Shown here: positions 53,941 through 64,000 of the stretch, piece by piece | Numbering within the stretch: position 1 is the first letter of the stretch | How the letters are laid out: each line of letters opens with the position of its first letter | Assembly (NCBI GenBank): GCA_019828595.1 | Contig: JAHQRK010000031.1 | Location: 310,001 to 374,000 of the forward strand | Direction of reading: 5' to 3' | Source: Aphanomyces cochlioides | Lineage: Eukaryota > Oomycota > Saprolegniomycetes > Saprolegniales > Verrucalvaceae | DNA: 64,000 nucleotides | Notes under the pieces: model-generated | The model's input: the letters and a program-made list of their open reading frames with translations, nothing else | The model's database searches: none | Told to the model about the DNA's origin: nothing | Program-made: the position numbers and the translations under genes

Positions 53941-56745
53941 ATGCATAACAAGACTGGCGTAAATAGTATCCATGTTCAGCCCATCGGCCCTTCTATGACT
54001 GCATTTCCAAGCCACAGTATGGTGAGAAGTGCTCAACCCGCCACAGCCTTCAACAGCAACAAGAATTCTGATGTGGAGAACCTACAAGTCACATGCGAAG
54101 ACACAATTAGTACTTTCGAGGTTGTTGAGAGTCTGTCCGGCTTGTTTTACCTTTTCCTGTCTTTGACTTTAAGCGTATACTATCTCGGAGCTCTGTCTCC
54201 TTTGATGGCCAACGATTTATGGTCAATGCGACTGGGATTCAATCCTACTTGATTGACGTCTACAATGTGCAGCTTAACCTTCTTGGCAACCAAACTAAAC
54301 CGCTTGATTTGACGAGCAGGAGTTATGGTCTTGGAAAAGATTATTCACAATTCCACACTCCGATTGAAATCTCACCAGTGTACTCAAGACTTTTATTTGG
54401 TGCCATGGCGTATGATTTGGCAGCCTTTGTTGTCGCACTTCGGCGAATCCCTGGTCCAGACTGGATTACAACTCAATATTGTTGGGTTGACTTAAACCGG
54501 ACTTGGGAAGTGGCCCACACCGTTTTACACCAAAAACGCTGCGACCAGTGGTGGCGCAGTGTATTATGAGCCAGTCGTTCGCGTGGTTGATTGGAACAAG
54601 TGGCTAAATGGATATTTCGGAGGCGCTTTCAACTCAACAATCGATGCAGGAATGAGAAAGACGCCTGAAGGTCAAGCATGGCTGTCCACTACGCCTTATT
54701 CATTTCAGAGTATAGAGGCAGAAGTTGCCTACTGGCGCAAAATGGGAATCTTGCGGTACACAGTTCAATACACGACCACTCAAATGGAATAAGCGAGACG
54801 CTTGGCGTACAAAATGCACTTGGAATGACTCAGTATGTTACGACCAAACGCATAGCTTACCAGTCCAGAGGTGGAGGCTGGACAACAGCATGGATGTATT
54901 TTGGACAATGGAATGATCTTACCTATGGAGATTCCCGAGGGTATAGCCTTTTGCTCAATGATCTTGGTAACCAACGCTTCTCAGCGCTATGCAACTATTC
55001 CACCTTCGTCGCAAATCCAGCAACTTATTCGTGTGACCCGTTGTGACTTGAAGTGGAATCGTGATGCTGCAAATTGCAAAATCAATTACGAAATGTATTT
55101 TGGTTGGCCCAATACACCAACATTTTGTCTTGTGCACAGTAACATCGGTCCACTCAATTCAATCGACTTATATTTTGTTCAAGCACTAGAATCACTTATC
55201 GTACTCTTTTCAACATTTCAAGCGTCGGTCTCTCAGCTCATTCTATCAAATAACGACTTTGCTGCATCCATGATAGCTATACCAACACTGATTTCAGATC
55301 CGATTCCCCCTTCTTGGCTGCAGCCGTCATTGATGTACATGGGTGGTGACCCTACCTGTCTTGAGATCGTGAGCCAACTTCATTTATCCAAGGTTCATTT
55401 TCATTTGATGTGTCTTGTACGTCAGAGGACAGCCACTCGATTGTCCTTACACCTCACAATTCTCTATTTGCCCTCTGGGCAACTTCTCAAACTAATCTTT
55501 CACAGGTGTGCAGTGCTAGTCTGAACTTCAAGCAAGCTTGCAGTGCTGTCTTTAGCGCAGCATTGGAAGCTGCCAAGCTATTTAGACAAGCCTACACCGG
55601 TGACAGAAATTCATTCCTCCCATTGATTCGCTCTGCGTACGAGGATATCGTGACGTTGGGTGTCAGTACTATTCAATTCTCGATCAACACAACTGATGTG
55701 TCCAATGTTTTCTTACGACAACGAGTTTTGGGAGGAAATTCAGCAGATCAATGGGATGTGTTCGGATGGATGTGCTTGTATGAGTGGGTTCAAGGATACC
55801 GTGAAGTCGTTTCATTTGAAGGCGATGCAAATGTTATCCCACTTATTTCCGACAAATATAAACCGATCATTGATCAAGCGCAAAGTTTGGAAGTTACCGT
55901 CAGTGCGTGCCAATACCTTTGGGCCGCTGCAACTCTAGTCACGACAGTCCAGCTTGCTGTGGGTACAATGATAACGTTTTACTACCTCTTACTGCGTGGT
56001 CGTATCATTGGTCGCAATTTACTTCAGTTCAATCGTGTTATTGGAGCCGCTTGGCTAAATCGACCGCTGCTTTTTGTGCGCGGTCTGACTGCTGTCATTC
56101 TTTTGTCCTCGTCTCCTTTGAAATTTCAAAATCAACATGGATATGCACACTTCAATATCGCCCCCCGAAATTTATTCGAGTCCATGCTGGTTGCTGGGGA
56201 AGCTACGTGGATATCCTATGTTTCTTTTGACTTCCTGATTAATTCGAAACGTAGCCCCTACGTAGCTCCCTTTACGTCTTGTGTTACATGGATATGCCTG
56301 CTTGCAATTGATACTAATTCGCCATACTGGATGACAGCTATCCTGAATCGACAATGGAGTCTTGACATTGGTGAGAAGAAATTTGCATGCACAGTTGGAT
56401 TGATTGAAGTTGGTAGTCTAAGTAGAGCTACAATGTTTGTACTGGTTCTAGTTGCTTGTACAATTGTACCTGTGCTATGGTGTCTTTCGAAGTACATTTG
56501 GGTCATTTGGCTCAGTAGATTTGAAGCGCGTTCCTGTTCCACCATCCCTCATGGCATTCTGCTTGCGGCTGAATGATGCTTTGGCTCAGATGCGACTTGG
56601 CTCATCAAACTTCAGCGATCAATACCGCCTTCTCCCAACATTTTCACCCTTTGGATATACTCCACCTCCTTGGGTAAGCAATTCCTCTATCATAGCCACT
56701 GTCGGTGGCAATCTTCTCTGCAACGAGATTTCAGAATCTGGAGGC
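53941..56745 (+). pseudogene. Copy C: bimodular membrane protein, rearranged and truncated
   Basis: The ATG at 53941 starts MHNKTGVNSIHVQPIGP. Module 1 is present in at least six pieces with shifts near 54225, 54550, 54790, 55045 and 55400. Recognisable parts are SYLIDVYNVQLNLLGNQ, QYCWVDLNRTWEVAHT, GPLNSIDLYF, FEGDANVIPLISDKYK, RNLLQFNRVIGAAWLNRPLL and VAGEATWISYV. At about 56480 the sequence jumps from module 1's sixth helix region (LVACTIVPVLW) straight into the middle of module 2 (VFRSTFGSFGSVDLKRVPVP, TVGGNLLCNE). The end of module 1 and the start of module 2, roughly 1.2-1.5 kb, are therefore missing. Homology ends near 56745, where copy D begins on the opposite strand. Confidence 0.8.
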
Positions 56746-56751
56746 TTTGTC

Positions 56752-59700
56752 CTATTTATACTGTTTTATTCCAAATGATTGCCAATAATGGAGCTCATCT
56801 GCTTCAGATGTACTTACAGTTTGAACAGAGCTCCACCAAGAAGCCCCATTTGGTAATCGGCTGAGGGATGTGCCCAATGCAGTCTCTAGTGATGTTCCCC
56901 AACAAGATCTTTGTGGAGTCCATTTTACGTTGCGTAGGACGGATTCTAAGTAGACAGCTGCATTAGTCGAGTAATTGTTTGCACATCGGATTTGTCTTGC
57001 AGCTGAGTTCGCCATTTCCCATTTCATGTGAAAGTCGAGCCAACAGTATTGTACAGAGATCCATGGTGCTAAGCAAGCATCCATAACGCGGAGGCTGTGT
57101 ATAACAGTGAAGAGATCCGTTGCATCTGTTGAGGGGATGCGCGAAATGTAGTATGGCTTCATCGTGGCACTTACGCCCTTCGCCAATGACGTTGTGTAGT
57201 TGGCATCATCCATGAATTTTGCATCTGTGATTGAAACATCACCACCATGAGGTCGAATGTTCAAATACCAGTTGTAAAGTCGAGACACATACACGTGCTC
57301 CCTCGTTGCGTTGTAATTAGCCCACCAAAGGTCGTTCGCCATGTTATTAGCAGTGAGAGTTAAGTAGATCACACTACCAAAAATATTGTGGCACCAAAGT
57401 ACAGTAGACCTGCAAGCATGATGACTCGGTGCATGAGCTTAAGAGGATGACCCACCGGTACAACTTGCGTTGAATTATCTACAACGTGTCGAACAGTGGG
57501 GTCGTGATGCAGTGGGTGGGCCAGGAATGGAGGATCAAATACTTTCTTCTTCCACTTGATACATGGTTTCTCGTAAACGGTTTGTCTGCTACTAGTATCC
57601 AAAGCTTAAGATGAAAAATTGATTTTCGAAATGTTATGAGACCACATAAAATGCACGACACACGATCAAACATCCATGCACCATTGGGCAAGGTATCTTT
57701 GTGCAAGAATGCAATTGCAGTACCAGACAATAGCAGGTGGCTATTTGAACTTTGAGTTGTTGACCGCTTCAACCACATCCATATCGAGTTCAAAAGAAAA
57801 GCAATAGAAACACTTCCAACTTGAATCAACGCAAGCGTTATTGCCCTGTCTAAACTGCCTACATAGATTTCGGCGCTTGTGCAAGTGAGTTTCTTGTTTG
57901 GATAGTCGATAGAGCATTGTCGATTCATATTAGCTTTGATTCGATACGGCGATGCAACATCAAAAACGACCATGATGAGCCAACCAACCCATGTACTGAC
58001 TGGAGCGCAATGCGGTTGATTATTCTCAGTTAGCACAAGTAAGACGTCGTTTATGACGTATGATATCCATGTCGATTCTCCTGCTACGATCAACGCCTCT
58101 AAGAAACTTCTTGGTCTGAACTCGAACACAGCATAGCCATTGTGCCTTTGAAATTTCAGAGGAGATGTACAGAGTAAAATAATTGCTGTCAAGCTGCGCA
58201 CAAGAAGAATGGGTCGGCCTAACCACACAGCGCCGACAATCCGGTTGAACTGGAGTAAATTACGGCCAACAATACGGCCATGGAGAAGAAAGCTGTAAAA
58301 TATTACAATGAGCCCAACAAAAAATATAGTCGTACTAACAACGACGGACACGGACCATAGATACTGACAAGAGCTCGTAGGAACTTCAAGAGGTTGGGCT
58401 TCATTGATGACTGGTGAATACTTGTCAGAAATAAGTGGAAGAATATTGGCATCGCCTTCAAAACTGACGACTTCCCTGAAACCTTGTGCCCATTCATAAG
58501 CGTAAATCCATCCAAAGACATCCCACTGTGTTGCAGAATGCCCTCCCAAGATTTTTTGCCTTAAGAATTGATTAGAATCATCCGATGTATTGATAGCAAG
58601 CTGTATTGTACTGACCCCCAATGCACCAATATCATTGTAAGCCGCTTGAATCAACGAAAGGTAGGAACTACTAGTGTAGGATATTTTTTGTTCAAGATGT
58701 TTACAGCCTCCTATGCACTAGCAAACACAGCCGAGCAGGAATCACCACGAGTCGTACAAACTTTGCAAATCGAGGAGACCGATGTCTCTGAAGTTGCCCA
58801 TAGTGCAAATAGAGTATTCGACGGGGTGAGCAGAATACTTTGGGCCTCTTCAGTTGAGCAAGAAACATCAAATGCAAAGGATGTCTGTACAAACGACGTT
58901 GGTTGGCGCGAAAGACATGTCGGGTCACCTCCCATGTACATAAAACCAGGTTGAATCCAAGCTGGTGGAACTGGATCCGAGGGTAAACTCGGGATTTTGC
59001 TCATAACAGTAGCAAAATCATCGCTTGATAAAATGAGCTGCGAAACGAACCCTTGAAACGTTGAGTACATTGTACTCAGTGATGGTGGCACTCGTACAAA
59101 GTACATGTCGATGGAATTGAGTTCTCCGATATTACTATGCACTAATTCGAAACTGGGTGAGTCCGGTAGATTCAGAAACATTTCATAATCGGTATAGCAA
59201 TCGGATTCATCTAGAAGAGATGCAGCCCCACAGGGTTTGCACGAGTAATTTGCTGGATTTGCCAAGTAGTCGGAATAGTTAAGGTGGCATAAATCTTAGA
59301 TTGTTTGGGTCATCTAGGATAAAGCTATATCCGTACCAAGCTCCATAAACGAGATCATTCCATAGTCCAAAGTACATCCAGATGGTTGTCCAGCTCGCGA
59401 TACGAGTGTTGTATGCTGTTCGCTTGACTGTAATGTCTTGTGTTACGCCAAATGCATTCTGTATGGCTAGAGTTTCTTCCATGCCCCCATTCATAATTGT
59501 TAATGTACTGCATAGCATACTTCGCAATTCCCTTTTGCTGCCAATATGCTACTTCACTCTCCACATCGACAAATGCAAGTGGCGTCACATCCAACCAATC
59601 TTGTCCTCGACGCGTTGATCGCAAAGAATTACCAATCGTAGTATTGAAATTGCCACCAAAATTTCCATTCATCCACTTTTTCCAGTTAACTAGACGTATC

Positions 59701-60352
59701 ACAGGCTCATAATAGACCGCTCCATTGTCGGCATATCGTGCTTTACAACGATTTTGGCGCAGAGCAGTATGGGCAACCTCCCATTTTCGATCTATGTCCA
59801 CCCAGCAATATTGTGTGAAAATCCATTCTGGTCCACCCATTTGACGGATCATGTTCACAGCAAACGCCAAGTCATACACTATGGAGTCGAGTACAATACG
59901 CGGGTAAACTGGAGTAAATTTGATCGGTGTGTAGAATTTGGTATAGTCTTTTTGAAGCGCGTAGTTCTTGTCCGTGAAATCCAGTGATGTCGACTGGTTG
60001 CCGACAAGATTCAACTGAGAGTTGTAAACGTCAATCAAGTAGGATTGAACTCCCGATTGAAACCATCCCACCACAAGTCATTTGCCATAGAAGGGGATAA
60101 AATTTGGAGATAGTACATGCTCAGAGTCAAAGTGAACACAAGACAAAGTAAGCCAAACACACATTCAAGAGTTTCAGATCTTGTCATCAAGTCGTCATCG
60201 CTGCTTGGTTGGTCTGTAGTTTTCTTCAATTCGTTGCTGTTGAGAGCTGGGCCTTGGGGTATTTCTGCTTTCCGCAACAGGTTTTCACCCGGTCCTGCGG
60301 CGTTGGTTGAGTCGGCAGTTGGTTTGACGTGACCATTGTGAAGCAAAGGCAT
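56752..60352 (-). pseudogene. Copy D: bimodular membrane protein, truncated in module 2
   Basis: The ATG at 60352 (MPLLHNGHVKPTADS; 60418 is also possible) leads to helix 1 (FGLLCLVFTLTLSMYY). Module 1 follows in frames shifted near 60070, 59510, 59270, 58700 and 57560-57600. Landmarks include SYLIDVYNSQLNLVGNQ, QYCWVDIDRKWEVAHT, GELNSIDMYFVRVPP, FEGDANILPLISDKYS, RNLLQFNRIVGAVWLGRPIL and CGLITFRKSIFHLKLWI. Module 2 starts at about 57370 (YLTLTANNMANDLWW) but stops after ELHYWQSFGI at about 56764. The rest of module 2 is absent and the sequence runs into the end of copy C. Confidence 0.8.
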
Positions 60353-61023
60353 TCTGCAAGAGTTGGCGTCTGTGACGAAGCTGTCAAGGCAAAGCGATCG
60401 CCAAATCCATATATCCACTTGGTGAAAACTTCAGGTATGATATCCGTGGCCTTTCAGAGCCGTCTTGAAACTGAAGTTTTTTAAACGAGATATGAATTGT
60501 AACTGACGCGAAATATCGTTCAAGCTGGCTTGTTCGCTGTCGTCGTAGTCTAGACCGCCGAAACGCATCCAACCAAAGACAGAAGCTGCCTATTTTGGAC
60601 GAGTTCGCATGCCAGACGAAGAAAGAAGTATTAAAAGTCGGTCAGGGCTATCGTTTAGGAACTTTGATGACGTTGATTGTCGTTCTTAAAACGCGCTGTG
60701 ACACGGAAGAATTAGTTTCCATGGTCAGCGTATACACGAAAGGAGATAAGGTAGCAATTATCGGCTAGACTAACAACAGAACTTTTTAATCCAAGATACT
60801 GCTGATACCACAATGTTATAGACAAAATCACACCAAAGTTGTATATTTCGCTTTTTGCCAAATGAGACAGAGACCACGAGTAGGCAGAATGATTGGCTGA
60901 TTTTCGAAAGAAATCTGCAACTCAGAGTTTTGGAATGGGATATTTATCACACCCCAGTGTGATTCACAGTGTGATGGTCTTGTCCAGTCATTTCGATACA
61001 AGATCTCACTCGTCACACCAAGC
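60353..61023. other. No gene recognised (Crypton upstream region)
   Basis: Sequence between copy D and the recombinase ATG. It may include the Crypton 5' end. Cryptons have no terminal inverted repeats, so I cannot set a boundary. Confidence 0.35.
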
Positions 61024-62930
61024 ATGGAGCAGGCGAACAAAGTCTACTTCATGGAGCTCAAACGCTTCATGCAATTCCTGGGTAGGTCATGTGAGCTGAA
61101 TGATCCAAATTTCTCATCGGCAAGCCTGACCGACGTGACACCAGAGGACGTACGACGGTATTTTAATGTGAAAGCCTTTGGAACACCCAATCCTGCACCA
61201 AACTCATTGCCCACGCATGCAAGGTCAAATACCTTGAAAGCTATGAAAAAATGCTCAGCTCATTTATGCCACGACGCATGATACCATGGGACGAAATTCG
61301 GCGCGAAGAAAATCCAACGCGCTCAACAACTGTCAATGATGTCATCAAATATGTCATGAAGTGCGAGGTCAGAAAGCAAGGAGTTGCGATAAAGGCTCGA
61401 AGACCAATTGAGTTCACTGAGTTCTTGAACGCTCTCAAAATTATACGACAGACTGATGAATTCTCTGAAATTGATCGTTATCGGCTTGGAAGTATCATCA
61501 CATTACAATGGCATTTGATTGCGCGTGTCGATGATATGATGAAATTGCGCGTTGGTGATTTTTCGTTCAATCCCAACCACCATTTTACTCTCCTGTGCCA
61601 AATGAGATGGTCGAAAAATATTACCGAAGAGCGAGAGGCTCCACGCCAAATTATTCTCGGCTCGATGGATGATCGTCTATGTCCATTGCTCAATCTAGCA
61701 ATCTACTTGGAAACCCAGTTGACTGTCATGGATTCAGATTCTTTTTTGTATGGCAATGGTGGTGATGGCCACAGAAGTGTTCGATCCCTTTTATCGGTGG
61801 CCCTGGAACATTGTGATTTTCACAAAATCGTCGCTGGCAATCTTGAGACTCATAGCATTCGTAAGGGTGCAGCTACTCACTGCGCAAAATGTGGTGTATC
61901 CAAAGATCACATTGAATTGCGTGGCCGTTGGAGAGGTCACAAGAAGCAAGTCGATACGTACATAGACATTGAACGCGCTTTTCCTGACGCGCAAGTTGCT
62001 GTGCGACTCTGTGGACCAAATGGTGCTGCTCGTTATTCTTTGATCAATAATTCTTGGTGCAATGCCTCCTTTTTGGTAAACGAAATAGCCCCCAACACAG
62101 CTCGCATACTATCTCCAGACATAGCCAAACTTCTTGCATTACCTCTCATGTACGCAGCTGTACAAGGCTCGAGTAAGTATAATAGTGACCATTCACTCAT
62201 GCCTGGCGGCTTACAGAAAAAACTACTTCGAGCAATTCGTGCTGCAGCAAGAATTGACATGGCTTCTGATGTGCCTCAGTTCATTGATGTCATTCCAATC
62301 ATTCCCAGTGGCTACGATGGAGAACTCAAGCTTGTGGACATTGGTATTGAGTTGTCGGATGACAGAGATTACAGCTCTAACTCATCATCACTTATGGCCG
62401 CAGTGCTGTCTCAAGCAGCAGAAATAAATTCATTGAAGAGGCGTGTTGAGGAATTACAGTGCGAAAATCATGCTGAATTGGCATCTATGCATGCGACGAT
62501 GCGCTCGCAGTTTGAGCGCTTAAGCTCTGTCGTGAAACGTATTGCAATACAGCCAGTTGTTCGTCCTGCTGCATGGAGCGGTGATCAAGCTCATTTGGCG
62601 ACGCGACCTACCCAGAATCATCGTTTGTCAAAGCGTCCAAGAGATCTATTCGAGCTTTGGACTGAGTACGAGTTTGAAATACAAGGTAGCAAACCTGCCA
62701 AGTTGTTCAGTGAGAAGGAGCGCGGTGCATGCAAATTCGTGTACTGTTTTCGCTTGAAGTTCTGGCGTCTTGTGGATGGAATGATCCGGCGGGGCCATTC
62801 AAGTGACACGGCGATCGACGCAATCTATGCCAAGTACGGCAGGTCCATGTCTGTGACTTCAGTCTTGACTCAACTCCGCAAGTGCAAGCCACAGCTGAGT
62901 GAATTTTGTCGATTTCATTCTAAATTGTGA
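61024..62930 (+). pseudogene. Crypton-type tyrosine recombinase with GCR1_C-like domain, one frameshift
   Basis: The ATG at 61024 (MEQANKVYFMELKRFMQFLG) begins an N-terminal core-binding domain. A shift near 61230 leads to the main frame at 61251-62930. Catalytic features are the box I Arg in LIARVDDMMKLRVGDF, the HSIRKG box II His/Arg, and the nucleophile Tyr in HKKQVDTYI. A coiled-coil segment follows (EINSLKRRVEELQCENHAEL). The C-terminal domain LFELWTEYEFEIQG to SVTSVLTQLRKC is like GCR1_C, the DNA-binding domain of Cryptons. These elements move by recombining a circular form into DNA. Only one shift separates this copy from an open frame, so it is probably young. Confidence 0.85.
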
Positions 62931-64000
62931 GAGGGGTCTCAAATGTATCGATTTTTCAATCGATCTGCAAATCGATCAGCCAATCAGAATCGAGTATTAC
63001 CAAGTTCACGCAAAACACACCTATACACACGTGAATTTTATTTGGCCAATTTACCGTACTTTTCATTTATACTTGACTTCAGTATGATGGAATCGATTTG
63101 GAAATGAACTCAATTTTGGTAGAAAAATACAAATTTGGGTGAAAAAGACAATATATCTACCAATAATATTGCGTGATATTTGTGGTGTGATATCGTGTCA
63201 ATATGGTCATGGTTCTTTCGAGGAGGGTTCCCGATTGACTTGGTGAGAACAATCGTCTAAATGTGCTCCAAAGGCAAATCGTCGGACCTCCAAAATATAA
63301 TACAAATATCAATTTTAGAAGGCTATTTTGACCTTTGATCGGGATGGTACACGAAGCTTCGTCGCTGCGCTGGCGAGGCCAGAGGCCTCTCCACTAATTT
63401 TACGCTCAACGTGAGGAGCGCTGAATAACGTGGAATTCTCTTCGAGGTGGGTCGCTTGTTCAGAGTCGTGAGATTTGCAGCTTTTCTCTCACAAACTTAG
63501 GTCAGTTTTCAGCCAATCAATTGATAGTAAAATTATTTTTAGCCAACTATATTGTCCGGACGATTTCCGTGCGATTGGAAATATCGCCGGAATTCACAAT
63601 ATGACATGGGCAATAAGATGTGATTGGATGGAATGGGTTGGGAAATACGTGTAGTATGTTCAAGGTCACCAGAGGATCCCATGCAGCAGATCCCCCAGTG
63701 ACCTTCGGTCATGGACCACTTGGCGCATATAGCGCCAAGTCATCTTGATGACCGGTTTGCACGTGCTAGAAAGGCAATCGTACATGCAGGGAGGCCAGTC
63801 ACCTTATGGTGACATGATGCCTGTTGACGAATGATATGTTGGTGGGTTTAGCTGGAATTGTTAAAGTCCCACGTGTGAAATGTGTTTTTCCATAGCATTT
63901 TCATTGGCTTATTTATTTCGCGTACTTTTCTACCAATGAAGTAGAAGGCGAACTGGAGCTCATGGTTCAATCTCGTCGTGAAGAGATTCCTCGCCATGAT
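62931..64000. other. Non-coding tail with several hairpins
   Basis: No open frame of note. Perfect inverted repeats include GAGGCC/GGCCTC (63375-63389), ACTTGGCGC/GCGCCAAGT (63718-63740) and GTCACC/GGTGAC (63798-63813). The words GGTCACC, GTGACC and GGTCAT recur between 63660 and 63815. This could be a structured RNA or a mobile-element end. Confidence 0.5.
63718..63740. repeat. Perfect 9-bp stem hairpin
   Basis: ACTTGGCGC (63718-63726), a five-base loop ATATA, and GCGCCAAGT (63732-63740). It is the strongest of the hairpins in the last kilobase. Confidence 0.95.

Noticed and set aside
41282..60352. Frameshifts in the cluster as pure sequencing error
   Set aside because: Neighbouring genes (HDAC, TMEM8-like, WD40, kinase) are intact under the same sequencing. 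The cluster also shows inversions and deletions that indel errors cannot create.
1..64000. CRISPR arrays, bacterial operons or replication origins
   Set aside because: No spaced direct repeats of that kind are present, and the spliceosomal introns and U2 snRNA mark eukaryotic nuclear DNA.

Overview
The window looks like nuclear DNA of a saprolegnialean oomycete, most likely Aphanomyces or a close relative. This is inferred, not proven. The evidence is very short introns (about 32-60 nt, GT..AG), moderate GC, densely packed multi-exon genes, a peroxisomal SDR-SCP2 protein ending in SKL, a PH-domain AGC kinase, a class II-type histone deacetylase with a RanBP2 zinc finger, a TMEM8/PGAP6-like protein, and oomycete-typical mobile elements (APE-type LINE, Tc1/mariner, Crypton).

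Layout. 0-8.5 kb: a small hypothetical ORF, a 607-bp TA-flanked MITE, a GC-rich low-complexity block, an intronless SET-domain gene, a frameshifted Myb/SANT-like gene whose 3' end is copied twice next to it in alternating orientation, and U2 snRNA sequences (one apparently intact 188-nt gene, one 5' fragment, one 3' fragment). 8.5-14.6 kb: the peroxisomal SDR-SCP2 gene, the PH-AGC kinase gene and two poorly resolved small genes, all on the minus strand. 14.66-25.5 kb: a nested insertion. A tRNA-Asp-like gene on the minus strand is split by a LINE of about 9.2 kb, and its D-arm is split again by a 1,532-bp mariner-like element with TA duplications. 26-40 kb: ordinary genes, namely an LRR membrane protein, an acidic disordered protein, a CCCH/WD40 protein, a TMEM8-like protein, a membrane protein with an ankyrin-like tail, and the histone deacetylase.

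41.3-60.4 kb: four copies (A to D) of one very large membrane-protein gene in alternating orientation (A+, B-, C+, D-). I do not recognise this family. The best preserved copies would encode about 1,800-1,900 residues made of two homologous modules in tandem. Each module has a large Cys- and Trp-rich presumed extracellular domain followed by several membrane segments. All four copies are damaged: frameshifts in all, three in-frame TAG codons in B, a short internal inversion in A, and a recombined tail-to-tail junction between C and D. 61-63 kb: a Crypton-type tyrosine recombinase gene with one frameshift. The last kilobase has no gene but holds several perfect short hairpins.

The two most notable items are the split tRNA-Asp with its nested LINE and mariner, and the bimodular membrane-protein cluster. 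Gene models rest on reading frames, splice signals and motif recognition by eye. No database search was possible.
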